Shown here piece after piece: positions 39,960 to 49,151 of a stretch of DNA of 64,000 bases. The stretch lies in NCBI RefSeq assembly GCF_034344865.1, contig NZ_CP133774.1, positions 6,944,001 through 7,008,000 on the forward strand, in the 5' to 3' direction. The DNA is from Pseudomonas sp. 10S4 (GTDB lineage Bacteria; Pseudomonadota; Gammaproteobacteria; Pseudomonadales; Pseudomonadaceae). The translations under genes were made by a program, and so were the position numbers. The notes beneath the pieces were generated by a model. It had not been told where the DNA came from. It searched no databases and saw only the letters and a program-made list of their open reading frames with translations. How positions within the stretch are numbered: position 1 is the stretch's first letter; every line of letters begins with the position of its first letter.

Positions 39960-40766
39960 TTACTCGAGAATGGTCACCGGCATACCGACTTCAAGTCGAC
40001 CATTGCTGTCGTTGACCAGGTTCTGGCCAAACATCGCGCCGTCCGCCTCTGCGCGATACTTCTGCAAACTGGCCAGCGGCTCGCGATCATCGCTGCGCTC
40101 ACCGGTCTTCGGATCAATCGTCGTCAGAATGCAGCGCGAGCACGACTTGACCACCCGGAACTCGACGTCGCCGATGCGAATGCGCTTCCAGCCGTCTTCA
40201 GCAAATGCTTCGCTGCCCTCGATCACCAGATTGGGCCGAAAGCGCAGCATCTCCAGCGGACGACCCACCTTGCTCGACAAGTCTTCCAGTGACGCCTGGC
40301 CGATCAGCAATAGCGGGAAACCATCGGCGAACGCTACCTGATCATCATCCTTGCCGTAGCCGGCCTCGGTGGTGCGCGCGCGATCCAGCGGCACTTGTAC
40401 CAGTCGTGTTGGTTTTCCAATGAATCGGCTGACCCAGGCACCGGCCGCGTCGCCAGCATCGGGCACCCGCAGGGTGTCACGCCAAATGGTTACGCCACGC
40501 AGCTCGGCGTCGCTGCCGGGCAAGGCAATATCGATCGGTGAGTGGCCAGGAGCATTGAGGGTCAAGCCACCGTCGGCATTCCACAGCGCCGACAGCTGAC
40601 TCATCTGCGCCACTGCGCGCTGGGTCAGGAAGCGTCCGCTGGCCTCGTCCACCAACATCCAGCGTCGATCCCCGTCCAGGCCCAGTTTGTCGAGGCTGAC
40701 CTGTTGCAGGGTCTCGCCCTTGGCGGATTTCAACGGATAACGATAAAGCGCGCTCAGATGCAGCAT
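39960..40766 (-). CDS. MOSC-domain protein (YcbX-like, N-terminal MOSC beta barrel)
   Basis: A 268-residue protein with an N-terminal MOSC_N region (SALYRYPLKSAKGETLQQVSLDKLGLDGDRRWMLVDEASGRFLTQR) and a C-terminal MOSC domain with the conserved cysteine in VVKSCSRCILTTIDPKTG. Proteins of this type handle molybdenum-cofactor-bound sulfur or reduce N-hydroxylated bases; no ferredoxin domain is fused here. The ATG at 40766 is chosen as the MOSC_N start; an upstream frame to 40823 adds non-family residues. Confidence 0.88.
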   Translation of the reverse strand: MLHLSALYRYPLKSAKGETLQQVSLDKLGLDGDRRWMLVDEASGRFLTQRAVAQMSQLSALWNADGGLTLNAPGHSPIDIALPGSDAELRGVTIWRDTLRVPDAGDAAGAWVSRFIGKPTRLVQVPLDRARTTEAGYGKDDDQVAFADGFPLLLIGQASLEDLSSKVGRPLEMLRFRPNLVIEGSEAFAEDGWKRIRIGDVEFRVVKSCSRCILTTIDPKTGERSDDREPLASLQKYRAEADGAMFGQNLVNDSNGRLEVGMPVTILE

Positions 40767-40842
40767 GGCCAGCTCCCTGGTGGGCAAAAACGCCACCCTA
40801 TACGAGCTTGATCGCCGAATCAAAGGCTGAGAACACTACATA

Positions 40843-40937
40843 CCTTGTGGGAGCGGGCTTGCTCGCGAAAGCGGTGTGTCAGTCAACATTGATATCGACT
40901 GACACGGCCTCTTCGCGAGCAAGCCCGCTCCTACAGG
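40843..40937. repeat. REP inverted pair with a paired inner stem
   Basis: CCTTGTGGGAGCGGGCTTGC... at 40843-40869 and its near complement at 40912-40937. The middle has a second inverted set (GTGTCAGTC / GACTGACAC), so the whole element could fold into one long hairpin. Confidence 0.9.
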
Positions 40938-40952
40938 TAGGCCAAGTCGTTA

Positions 40953-41888
40953 TCAGGCCGGCACTTCGTCGAGCATCAGGCGTTGGCGCACCACATCGAC
41001 GAGTTTGTCGGGCTGAAACTTGGAGAGGAAGTTGTCGCAACCGACTTTCTTGACCATCGAATCGTTGAAGCTGCCGGACAACGAGGTGTGCAGGACCACA
41101 TAAAGGCCACGCAGGCGCGGATCGTTACGGATTTCGGTGGTCAGGCGATAGCCGTCCATTTCCGGCATTTCCGCATCGGTGAAGATCATCAGCAGTTTGT
41201 CGGTCATGACAACGCCGGTATCGGCCCAGGCTTTAAGCATGTTCAGGGCTTTCAGGCCGTCGCTGGCGATATGCATCTTCACGCCCAACTGGCCGAGGGT
41301 GTCGCGCAATTGCGACAGCGCCACGTTGGAGTCGTCCACCAGCAGCACTTCACGGCCACGAGCACGTTCCAGAACCGGGTCATCCAGTTTGTCCTTGGAC
41401 ACCTTGGCGTTGTACGGAACGATTTCGGCGAGGACTTTTTCCACGTCGATGATCTCCACCAACTGGTCATCGACCTTGCTGATGGCGGTCAGGTAATGCT
41501 GGCGACCGGCGCTGGTCGGCGGCGGCAGAATGGCTTCCCAGTTCATGTTGACGATGCGGTCCACGCCACCGACCAGGAACGCCTGCACCGAACGGTTGTA
41601 CTCGGTGACGATGATGGTACTGGTAGGGCTTGGCACCAGTGGACGCATGCCGATGGCCTGGGACAAGTCGATGACCGGCAGGGTCTGGCCACGCAGGTTG
41701 ACCACACCGCAGACAAACGGATGGCGCTGGGGCATCAGGGTCAGTTTCGGCAGTTGCAGCACTTCCTGAACCTTGAACACGTTGATCGCGAACAATTGCC
41801 GCCCGGCCAACCGGAACATGAGAATTTCCAGGCGATTCTCACCCACCAGTTGCGTGCGTTGGTCTACCGTGTCGAGAATGCCGGCCAT
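40953..41888 (-). CDS. cheV: Chemotaxis coupling protein CheV
   Basis: A 311-residue cytoplasmic protein: CheW-like domain (residues about 20-160; LEILMFRLAGRQLFAINVFKVQEVL, CGVVNLRGQTLPVIDLS) followed by a receiver domain (about 180-305) with VLLVDDSNVALSQ and phosphosite TDAEMPEMDG. CheV couples receptors to CheA and may adapt through phosphorylation. The ATG at 41888 (MAGILDTVDQRTQL) has AGGAG six bases upstream, so the longer frame is not used. No other chemotaxis genes are adjacent. Confidence 0.93.
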   Translation of the reverse strand: MAGILDTVDQRTQLVGENRLEILMFRLAGRQLFAINVFKVQEVLQLPKLTLMPQRHPFVCGVVNLRGQTLPVIDLSQAIGMRPLVPSPTSTIIVTEYNRSVQAFLVGGVDRIVNMNWEAILPPPTSAGRQHYLTAISKVDDQLVEIIDVEKVLAEIVPYNAKVSKDKLDDPVLERARGREVLLVDDSNVALSQLRDTLGQLGVKMHIASDGLKALNMLKAWADTGVVMTDKLLMIFTDAEMPEMDGYRLTTEIRNDPRLRGLYVVLHTSLSGSFNDSMVKKVGCDNFLSKFQPDKLVDVVRQRLMLDEVPA

Positions 41889-42331
41889 TAATGACTCCTG
41901 GGCTTGTTCTGATGAATTCACTAAAGAGGGTTATCGGCTGTTATTGCCGGACCTTGACCCTCAGACAAAATGCCATGCCCAGCCATTGATGTCACATTAA
42001 CATCATGCTTTACTGACCCGGTGATTTTCATCACTCCTGATTCCCTGACGCGCGACCTCGGTTTGCACGTTAGGTTCCCCTGCGTAAGGGATTCCCCTAG
42101 TAACAATCAGGCCCAACCTGATATTCGCAATATCCAATAGCCATTAATGTGACGCCATTCTCATTGCATGAACGGAGTCAGGCTTTTGTGTGCGATCGCA
42201 GGTCAGTGGCCCTCCACCCTCTCGAGTTCTCCAGCGTGCGCAATAGCCTGCCGGGGTGCGTTCGCGCAAAAACTCGTGATTATCGACACGCACGACATTC
42301 CCTCATCTGACATGACGTTGTGGAGATAAGC
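41889..42331. other. Gene-free stretch between cheV and a hypothetical gene
   Basis: About 440 bases without a convincing gene. It should hold the cheV promoter (left) and that of the gene at 42332 (right). The only structure noted is an imperfect repeat of CCCCT/AGGGG type around 42072-42100. No REP element or terminator was recognised. Confidence 0.4.
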
Positions 42332-42802
42332 ATGCCGTACGACCATAAAGAGGGCGCTCAACGGCTTCCCGAGTTTCTCGTCGAGGCTGAAACACTCCTG
42401 GCTAAATCCGAGGAATGTCTCTGTCATCTGCAACTGATCAGCAATGACACCGACGCCATTGACTGCATGCTCAGCACCCTCCTGAAGCTGGCGAACAAGG
42501 CCGATGCCCTGGCCCTGGAAGCGGTTTCAGAGTTTTCGCTGCATATTCATGGCTTGTTGAATCACGCCCAACACCACATGGCCCTGAACGATCAAGCTCT
42601 CGATGCGCTGAAAGACTGCTTTACGCTGATGGCCTGGCAACTTGAACTCATCGATCAGAAAACCGGACAGTTGACCCTCGATGACAGCGAGCAAGCGTCT
42701 TTGATTGAGGCGTTTGCCTTTCAACTCGGGCAAAACCGTTTTCAGCCACCCGCCCACGCCAAGCCGCTCACCCTCGTGGCCTTCTCGGAACGGCAAGCTT
42801 AG
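42332..42802 (+). CDS. Hypothetical helical protein, family not recognised
   Basis: A 156-residue acidic, helix-rich protein with no signal peptide or membrane span. It starts at an ATG with GGAG eight bases upstream (MPYDHKEGAQRLPEFLVEAETLL). A His-rich helix (FSLHIHGLLNHAQHHMALN, about residues 70-88) and repeated LxxL patterns could suit a four-helix bundle such as an Hpt-like module, but no Hpt motif is clear. It sits between cheV and a NarL-type two-component pair. Function unknown. Confidence 0.6.
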   Translation: MPYDHKEGAQRLPEFLVEAETLLAKSEECLCHLQLISNDTDAIDCMLSTLLKLANKADALALEAVSEFSLHIHGLLNHAQHHMALNDQALDALKDCFTLMAWQLELIDQKTGQLTLDDSEQASLIEAFAFQLGQNRFQPPAHAKPLTLVAFSERQA

Positions 42803-43318
42803 ATTTGCCGGCCAACTAGGCGTTGCCTGGTTTTCTTAATACCCAGACCCGACTCAATAACTTGAGCGCACCTGTCGCAATTGAAACTTTCTTACCTGTC
42901 AGCGACAGCACTAAACAAATAATTGTTTCTGTCGCGCAAGGACTATTGCTCTAGCACTCAGGTAATACCTGACCATAAAAATAAATGGCCAATTACCTTC
43001 GGCATCCTCGCGTGACAATAACCACACTTTTTCCATTATGGAACTAACGTCCAGAACAGCTGAATTCCTGACTGTCTGGACATATATACCAAACGCGACC
43101 AACGGTATCTTAAGTGGTATTATGCCGCCCATTAGTTGGCTTCAATTAATGGCGTCGTGATTCCAGACGAGAGCGGCTCGATAAACTTCAAGGCCGATTT
43201 CAACCACTGGTTTCACCCCTTGAAGTCGCTGTTTCACCCAATAGTTTTTTTCAGACAGAGATCCGTCAGGCCCCCTGACCGATTTTCCCGCAGCGAACAT
43301 CCATTGGCTCCATCCGCT
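42803..43318. other. AT-rich gene-free stretch upstream of a histidine kinase
   Basis: About 500 bases, noticeably AT-richer than the flanks between 42830 and 43130. It includes an AAACAA/TTGTTT inverted repeat near 42914-42929 and repeated CTGTCGC-like words near 42870-42935. A small minus-strand frame at 42911-43132 lacks a ribosome site and homology and is not accepted. The region probably holds the promoter of the kinase gene. Confidence 0.4.
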
Positions 43319-44212
43319 ATGTACGCCAGCCTCAAGTCAATCACCACGTGGCCACCTTCCAGAGAAAACGCGCGTCGGTTCACTCTGGTGCTATGTACCT
43401 GCTCAGCACTTGGCAGCCTGTTGGTCTATGGCCTGTCCACTCAACTGCCGGCGGGTCTGCTGGTGCTCAATCTGGCAGCACTTGCCTGCGTCTGGGTCGG
43501 GCATCGCCTCTCGCGCAAATCAATAAAGTTTCAGCCACAAGAGCTGGCCGATCGGCTTCTGGAAGTACAGGAAAACGAACGCCATCGGCTCAGCCGGGAG
43601 TTGCACGACGACATCGGCCAGTTACTGACGGCAGCGAAACTTCAAAGCGAATGGCTCAAACGTCGGCTACCCGAAGACCTGCAGGACCAGTGCTCGACGC
43701 TCTGCGATACCCTGGAAGAAACGTTGACCAAGGTGCGTGACGTGTCGGCTATCCTCAACCCCCGGCAACTGACCAGTCTTGGGCTGGAAGCCAGTTTGCG
43801 GGCACACTTGCTCAAGACCCTGGCCAATACGTCGGTGCACTGGAGCCTGGAGTGTCATCAGCGCTTGACCGGGCTCTCTGAAGAAATGGCCCTGGCAGCC
43901 TTCCGGATTACTCAGGAAGCGGTGACCAATATCCTGCGCCACGCCGAGGCCAGAAATTTATTGGTACGCCTGCAACGCCTGCCTCAGGGCCTGACATTGC
44001 TGATCAGCGACGACGGCCAGGGCTTTGAGCCCGCGGTAAACCCCGCGCGTGAAGGGCAGCGCGGAATGGCCGGGATGTCGGAACGGATCGATCAATTGGG
44101 CGGGACCTTGACCGTGACCAGCGAGCCGGGCAAAGGCACTCAAATCGAAGCACTTTTCCCCTGGGCGCCCCGCGCACTCGAGCGGGCCAGCACGAATAAG
44201 GTTCTGCGTTGA
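43319..44212 (+). CDS. NarL-system sensor histidine kinase (HisKA_3 type)
   Basis: About 297 residues from the ATG at 43319. Two membrane helices near the N-terminus (residues about 18-60: FTLVLCTCSALGSLLVYGL, AGLLVLNLAALACVWVG) leave almost no periplasmic part, so the signal is probably membrane or cytoplasmic. The dimerisation/H-box is ENERHRLSRELHDDIGQLLTAAK and the ATPase has ITQEAVTNILRHAEA and DDGQGF plus GQRGMAGMSERI. The frame is open upstream to 43136 but those residues do not look conserved; the start is uncertain. It overlaps the regulator gene by four bases. Confidence 0.85.
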   Translation: MYASLKSITTWPPSRENARRFTLVLCTCSALGSLLVYGLSTQLPAGLLVLNLAALACVWVGHRLSRKSIKFQPQELADRLLEVQENERHRLSRELHDDIGQLLTAAKLQSEWLKRRLPEDLQDQCSTLCDTLEETLTKVRDVSAILNPRQLTSLGLEASLRAHLLKTLANTSVHWSLECHQRLTGLSEEMALAAFRITQEAVTNILRHAEARNLLVRLQRLPQGLTLLISDDGQGFEPAVNPAREGQRGMAGMSERIDQLGGTLTVTSEPGKGTQIEALFPWAPRALERASTNKVLR

Positions 44213-44868
44213 CTTGTAACTTACTTCTGGTGGATGACCACTCGCTTATCCGGGCAGGCGTGCGCGCTCTGGTGCTGGATATTCCCGGCTACGCGGTCGT
44301 TGGCGAGGCCAATGACGGCTCGCAACTACTGGAGATGGTCGAGCAACTGTCCCCGGACATCGTCCTGCTGGATATTTCCATGAAGGAAACCGGCGGCCTC
44401 GAAGCCTTGCAGCGACTCAAAAGAGTTCGCCCACAAAGCAAAGTACTGATCCTGTCGATGCACACCGACCCGACACTGATCATGCAAGCTTTGGAGTCCG
44501 GCGCCCACGGTTATTTGCTCAAGGACACCACGGCCACCGAGCTCGAACACGCACTGGACGCCTTGCGCAATAACGAACGCTATCTGAGCCCGGCCATTGC
44601 CCACACGGTGATCAACCAGGCACTGACGCGCACTCAGAAAAACCAGCCGACTATTGCGGACTCTCACAACCTGACGGCCCGTCAGCTGGAAATCCTGCGC
44701 CTGATCGTTCGCGGCAAATCCACCCGGGAAATCGCCAACGGTCTGGGCCTGAGTATCAAGACTGTCGAAACCCACCGCTCGCAGATCATGAAACGCTTGC
44801 AGATCTACGACGTGGCGGGCCTAGTGCTGTTTGCCGTGCGCGAACAGATCATCAGCCTGGATGATTGA
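44209..44868 (+). CDS. NarL/FixJ-family response regulator
   Basis: A 219-residue regulator: receiver domain with D9/D10 and phosphosite D55 (PDIVLLDISMKETGG), conserved K in GYLLKDTTATEL, and a C-terminal LuxR-type helix-turn-helix (LTARQLEILRLIVRGKSTREIANGLGLSIKTVETHRSQIMKRLQI). The start is a TTG at 44209 overlapping the kinase stop, with AAGG at good distance. It is the partner of the kinase just upstream. Its 3' end overlaps the convergent yegS by 17 bases. Target genes unknown. Confidence 0.88.
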   Translation: MTCNLLLVDDHSLIRAGVRALVLDIPGYAVVGEANDGSQLLEMVEQLSPDIVLLDISMKETGGLEALQRLKRVRPQSKVLILSMHTDPTLIMQALESGAHGYLLKDTTATELEHALDALRNNERYLSPAIAHTVINQALTRTQKNQPTIADSHNLTARQLEILRLIVRGKSTREIANGLGLSIKTVETHRSQIMKRLQIYDVAGLVLFAVREQIISLDD

Positions 44869-45769
44869 CAGCCGGCGATGAACCCAGCAGCGGTGAGTTC
44901 GGCGGCAAATGCACACGCAATGCCGCCTCACGCGCCTCGAAACGCAAGCTGTCCCCCTCCAGAGGCTCACCATCAAGGTTGATGTGCAGGCCTTCCGAGA
45001 CTTTGATCTCGACCCACGGCAAACGGGCTCGCACGAACATGTTGTCGATGCCGAAGCCATCGGCCAGCAGGTTTTTCAAGGTGCCTACCACCTCCTGCGG
45101 CGCTGGCAGAATGCTGATATCCAGCAATCCATCGTCAACCAGCGCTTGCGGGCACAGCACACGACCACCACCGGCCTGTCGGCCATTTCCGATACCCAGT
45201 GCCAACAGCTCGCCACGCCAGTAAAAGTCCGGTCCCTGCAATTCGCCATAGGCCGCATGCAATTCACTGAAGCGCGATAAACCGGTGAACAGGTACGCCG
45301 CCCCGCCCAGAACCTTTTTCAGGTCCTCCGACGTATTGGCCGTGACATTACTGCCAAAACCGCCAGTGGCCATATTCAGAAACACTTGTCCGTCTACCTC
45401 GCCCAGGTCGATGGAGACCGGGGCGCTGTCCAGAAGCTCCAGTGCCCGGGCAGGCTCCAGAGAGATGCCGGCAGCGCGCGCAAAATCATTAGCGGTACCC
45501 AATGGCATCAGCACCAGGCTGGACTCGTTCGAATGCGCTGCCATGGCCTCGGCGATATCGCGCAAGGTGCCATCGCCGCCGCCGGCAATGATCTGCGTAT
45601 AACCCGCTGCCAGCGCTTCACCCACCAGACGCTGGGCGTCGCCCGCCTCCCAAGTCAGCCGAACGGCCAGATTCCAGCCCTCCTTGCGCTTGCCTTCGAC
45701 GGCCGCGCGCACGTCTTCGTTGAGTGCCTGCTTGCCATGCAGAATCAACAGCGCCTTGCGCTCATCCAT
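44852..45769 (-). CDS. yegS: Lipid kinase YegS
   Basis: A 305-residue diacylglycerol-kinase-like enzyme. The nucleotide site is GGGDGTLRDIAEAM (about residue 63), followed by PLGTANDFARAAGI and the double-glycine block NMATGGFGSNV. The C-terminal beta-sandwich includes GIGNGRQAGGGRVLCPQALVDDGLLDI. It phosphorylates membrane lipids (phosphatidylglycerol in E. coli). Length and motifs match YegS. It is convergent with the NarL-type regulator gene. Confidence 0.93.
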   Translation of the reverse strand: MDERKALLILHGKQALNEDVRAAVEGKRKEGWNLAVRLTWEAGDAQRLVGEALAAGYTQIIAGGGDGTLRDIAEAMAAHSNESSLVLMPLGTANDFARAAGISLEPARALELLDSAPVSIDLGEVDGQVFLNMATGGFGSNVTANTSEDLKKVLGGAAYLFTGLSRFSELHAAYGELQGPDFYWRGELLALGIGNGRQAGGGRVLCPQALVDDGLLDISILPAPQEVVGTLKNLLADGFGIDNMFVRARLPWVEIKVSEGLHINLDGEPLEGDSLRFEAREAALRVHLPPNSPLLGSSPAVNHPG

Positions 45770-46004
45770 TGCGATAACTCCCCATGATTAGAATCCGTAT
45801 GGGAGATGTTGACCTCACAGGCACCGAAAAAAGTCAGCGGATCTTGAATTAATTCAGGCCTCGGCGCCTCGCGTCCTACAGAGCGGGATATTTTCTTACA
45901 AAACGTGAGGAATCGGCTCAATTGACCGAGCCTGGTGATTGGTACACCTTTGGAGGCCTGCGGTTTCAATCACCAAAATACATACACACAAGGATGTGCA
46001 CGCA

Positions 46005-46271
46005 ATGAATGCAAACGCCTTAAGGGCTCATCAGGCTGAATTCAAAAACAGCGCAAAACCCACTGGAGAAGTTGATATGGAACCTCGCGTCATTGAACTG
46101 GAGACACACCTCAAGTACATCCGCAGGGACATGGATGAGGTGCGTGGTGACGTGAGATCCATCAAACACCGACTGGCCTATTCCACCGGTGCAACGGCCG
46201 TGATCCTGGGACTTCTGGGGTGGGTCGCCAACAGCCGGTTCGAACAGGTCGTAACGCTCCTGGCGCATTAA
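46005..46271 (+). CDS. Small membrane-anchored coiled-coil protein (XhlA-like)
   Basis: An 88-residue protein: a short polar start, a coiled-coil segment (PRVIELETHLKYIRRDMDEVRGDVRSIKHRL, about residues 27-57) and one C-terminal membrane helix (GATAVILGLLGWVA). This plan resembles haemolysin XhlA and related phage-type small proteins. The ATG at 46005 has AAGGATG upstream; an alternative ATG at 46078 with GGAG would give 64 residues. No phage genes are nearby. Function unknown. Confidence 0.65.
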   Translation: MNANALRAHQAEFKNSAKPTGEVDMEPRVIELETHLKYIRRDMDEVRGDVRSIKHRLAYSTGATAVILGLLGWVANSRFEQVVTLLAH

Positions 46272-46339
46272 GCGGCATGGATGCACGCAAGACCCGGCTC
46301 ATGCTACCGGGGCTTGCGTTGGTCAGCCAACAGCAGGCA

Positions 46340-47566
46340 TCAGCTCAAGACTTCACTCAGGGGAATGAAATTGACGTATTCACCCTCGATCAGCGTCCGG
46401 TCCTCCAGCACTTCAACCAGGCCCTCGGCCCAAGCGGCGCTGCGTAGTACCCCGGAACTCTGGTTCCTGTAGATGGTTGCCCGACCATTCTCGAGACGCC
46501 CGCGCAGGTACTCGCGTCGATTGCCGGCCTTGGGCCAGACAAACCCTGCCAGCACTGGGAACTTCAGCGGTTCGACGTCTTTGACGCCTTGACGGCGAAA
46601 GATATAAGGCCGCGCCAGCAAGGCAAAGGTCACTAGCGTCGACGCCGGGTTACCCGGCAAACCAATCACCGGCACACCACGGAAATGCCCGAACGTCAGC
46701 GGTTTACCAGGCTTGATGGCGAGCTTCCAAAGCGTCAGTTCGCCCTCTTCGCGCAAGGCTATGCCGAGGAAATCAGCTTCGCCCACTGATACACCACCCG
46801 TGGACAAAATCAGGTCGACATCCGTCAGCTCGCTTAAACGAGCGCGAGTTATTTCCAGATCATCCACCAGGATGCCGGCGTCAATGACCTCGCAACCCAA
46901 ACGCTGCAACCAGCTACAGAGCAACACGCGATTACTGTTGTAGATCTGCCCCGGGCCCAGGGCCCGACCGGGTTCGACCAGTTCATCGCCGGTGGACAGC
47001 ACCGCGACGCGAACCTTGCGCACCACATCAAGCTCGGCACAGCCCAGTGATGCCGCCAAGCCCTGCTCGATCGGTCCAAGACGCGTGCCCGCCGACAAGA
47101 CCAACTCGCCGACGGTGGTTTCCTGGCCTTGCGGACGAATGTTTTGACCCGCCGTCATGGCCTCGAAGAACACTACGCGTTCGTCTGCCCGAACCTCAGC
47201 GTTCTCCTGCATTTCCACGCAGTCCGCACCCTCCGGCACCGGCGCGCCGGTGAAGATTCGTGCGCAAGTCCCAGGCTGCAAGGGTTGCGGTGCCTGGCCA
47301 GCAAAAATCCTCTGGCTAACCACCAACGGTTCGCCGGTCCAATCGGCTAGGCGCAGGGCATAACCGTCCATGGCACTGTTGGGCCAGGGCGGTAAATCCA
47401 GCGTCGAGATCAGATCGTCCGCCAACACTCGACCCTGAACCTGCGCCAGCGGCAGGCGTTCACGTTCACGAATCGGCGCCGCTTCGGCCATTTCCAGCAA
47501 ACGCGCGAGCGCCACTTCGACTGGCATCAAACTGCCGGTCTTGCCAGGCTTACCCGCGGGATTCAC
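46340..47566 (-). CDS. moeA: Molybdopterin molybdenumtransferase MoeA
   Basis: A 408-residue enzyme that inserts molybdate into adenylylated molybdopterin. Blocks: LDLPPWPNSAMDGYALR (about residues 55-71), RIFTGAPVPEGADCVEMQE, VAVLSTGDELVEPG, ILSTGGVSVGEADF and GLPGNPAST. The GTG at 47566 lies inside the 3' end of moaB (17-base overlap), implying coupled translation; an inner ATG at 47527 is the alternative. It forms a small molybdenum-cofactor group with moaB and the divergent mobA. Confidence 0.93.
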   Translation of the reverse strand: MNPAGKPGKTGSLMPVEVALARLLEMAEAAPIRERERLPLAQVQGRVLADDLISTLDLPPWPNSAMDGYALRLADWTGEPLVVSQRIFAGQAPQPLQPGTCARIFTGAPVPEGADCVEMQENAEVRADERVVFFEAMTAGQNIRPQGQETTVGELVLSAGTRLGPIEQGLAASLGCAELDVVRKVRVAVLSTGDELVEPGRALGPGQIYNSNRVLLCSWLQRLGCEVIDAGILVDDLEITRARLSELTDVDLILSTGGVSVGEADFLGIALREEGELTLWKLAIKPGKPLTFGHFRGVPVIGLPGNPASTLVTFALLARPYIFRRQGVKDVEPLKFPVLAGFVWPKAGNRREYLRGRLENGRATIYRNQSSGVLRSAAWAEGLVEVLEDRTLIEGEYVNFIPLSEVLS

Positions 47567-48089
47567 AGGGTGCCGCCTGTTTCAGATGAGGGACGAAATT
47601 GCACGGACGGTGCCGCGAATCCAGTTGTTCGGCGAGGATGCCATCCCAACCAGTACGCACGGCATTGGTCGAGCCCGGCAAGCAGCACACCAGCGTGCCG
47701 TTGGCCAGACCGGCCAGGGCTCGGGACTGCACGGTCGAGGTACCGATGTCTGCCACCGAAATCTGCCGGAACAGCTCGCCAAAACCATCGACCTGTTTAT
47801 CCAGCAGGCAACTCACCGCTTCCGGCGTGCTGTCGCGGCCGGTGAACCCGGTGCCGCCAGTGATCAGCACCACCTGCACGACATCGTCGGCAATCCAAGT
47901 GGCGACTTGCGCACGAATTTTGTAGAGATCATCTTTAAGCAGCACCCGCGCCGCGAGGTTATGACCGGCAGCGCTCAGGCGGTCGACGAACACCTGGCCT
48001 GAAGTGTCGGTTTCCAGGGTACGGGTATCACTGACAGTCAGCACCGCGATGTTGAGCGGTGCGAAAGGTACATCAGCCTTGGCTTTCAT
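47550..48089 (-). CDS. moaB: Molybdenum cofactor biosynthesis protein MoaB
   Basis: A 179-residue MogA/MoaB-fold protein with NIAVLTVSDTRTLETDTSG at the start, the binding-site block LITGGTGFTGRDSTPEAV (about residues 76-93) and GLANGTLVCCLPGSTNAVRTGWD near the end. The family adenylylates molybdopterin. It precedes moeA on the same strand and is divergent from mobA across an 81-base gap. Confidence 0.93.
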   Translation of the reverse strand: MKAKADVPFAPLNIAVLTVSDTRTLETDTSGQVFVDRLSAAGHNLAARVLLKDDLYKIRAQVATWIADDVVQVVLITGGTGFTGRDSTPEAVSCLLDKQVDGFGELFRQISVADIGTSTVQSRALAGLANGTLVCCLPGSTNAVRTGWDGILAEQLDSRHRPCNFVPHLKQAAPCESRG

Positions 48090-48170
48090 AGGCTCGTCCA
48101 GTTGTAGGGGAAACAGCCCGGTGTTATATCACAGCACCTCATTTTTTTGCCGCCCCCAGGGAGAGTTGCC

Positions 48171-48773
48171 ATGACGTCAAATACACCGCTGTCGCTGTGT
48201 TCCATTCTGCTCCTGGCGGGAGGGCGCGGCCAACGCATGGGCGGCCAGGACAAGGGGTTGATCGAATGGCATGGCGAACCGCTGATTGCCCACCTGCACC
48301 GTAAGACCCGTGCACTCAGCGATGACCTGATCATCTCCTGCAATAGAAACCAGGAAAAATATGCGCCGTACGCCGACCGATTGGTCGTTGATGATCACAC
48401 CGATTTCCCTGGGCCTCTGGCCGGTATTCGTGCTGGCCTGAAGGCCGCCCGCCATCCGCATCTGCTGGTGTTGCCCTGTGATGTGCCGCGTATTGATGAT
48501 GCGCTGCTGCAAAGCATGCGCGAAACGGCCGGGCTTCATCCGGACAAGCCGCTAATGCTGCGCCACGGCGAACATTGGGAGCCGTTGCTGTGCGTTATCC
48601 CCGTCGCCCTTTTAGATGCGTTCGAAAACGCCTGGAACGAGGGTGAACGCAGCCCGGGCCGGATCATGCGCCAGCTCGGCGCCATTGCCCTGCAATGCCC
48701 TGACAATGACCCTCGCCTGGCCAACCTGAACACCCCCGAACTGTTAAGTGCACATAACACTGTGTCAGACTGA
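48171..48773 (+). CDS. mobA: Molybdenum cofactor guanylyltransferase MobA
   Basis: A 200-residue nucleotidyltransferase that attaches GMP to the molybdenum cofactor. The GTP-binding start is [22 protein letters not shown] (about residues 13-34), followed by [31 protein letters not shown] and [10 protein letters not shown]. The ATG at 48171 has GGGAGAG upstream, preferred over an in-frame start at 48147. Divergent from moaB-moeA. Confidence 0.93.
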   Translation: MTSNTPLSLCSILLLAGGRGQRMGGQDKGLIEWHGEPLIAHLHRKTRALSDDLIISCNRNQEKYAPYADRLVVDDHTDFPGPLAGIRAGLKAARHPHLLVLPCDVPRIDDALLQSMRETAGLHPDKPLMLRHGEHWEPLLCVIPVALLDAFENAWNEGERSPGRIMRQLGAIALQCPDNDPRLANLNTPELLSAHNTVSD

Positions 48774-48850
48774 CACGAGAAGGAACTTGCGCGCGTTGCA
48801 TACGTCTACAAGCTCAGTAACCAAAAGAATTCATATTCGGAGACACGCTC

Positions 48851-49072
48851 ATGACTCAACGGACCCTCGCCACATTCATGCTCGCACTGGGCCTTGCCAC
48901 CCTCGCCGGTTGCGCATCGCCAACAGTGATCACCTTGAATGACGGTCGTGAAATCCAGGCCGTCGACCAGCCTAAATTCGATTCCGAGTCGGGTTTCTAC
49001 GAGTTCGAACAGCTGGATGGCAAGCACACTCGCATCAACAAGGATCAGGTTCGTACTGTTAAAGAGTTGTAA
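48851..49072 (+). CDS. YgdI/YgdR-type small lipoprotein
   Basis: A 73-residue secreted lipoprotein. The lipobox LATLAGC puts the lipidated cysteine at about residue 21. The mature part (TVITLNDGREIQAVDQPKFDSESGFYEFEQLDGKHTRINKDQVRTVKEL) is the SH3-like YgdI/YgdR domain. Function unknown in the family. It is followed by a strong terminator. Confidence 0.9.
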   Translation: MTQRTLATFMLALGLATLAGCASPTVITLNDGREIQAVDQPKFDSESGFYEFEQLDGKHTRINKDQVRTVKEL

Positions 49073-49097
49073 TCTTTGCGGTGATAACCGGATACAG

Positions 49098-49123
49098 AAA
49101 AGCCCGCGAAATGCGGGCTTTTT
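49098..49123 (+). terminator. Rho-independent terminator after the small lipoprotein gene
   Basis: AAAAGCCCGC and GCGGGCTTTT pair perfectly around GAAAT and run into further T residues. Confidence 0.92.
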
Positions 49124-49151
49124 CGTGGGCGAAGCATAGTGCGGCGACCGA

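Noticed and set aside
42911..43132. Small minus-strand gene in the AT-rich gap
   Set aside because: No ribosome site, no recognisable features; it lies where the promoter of the kinase gene is expected.
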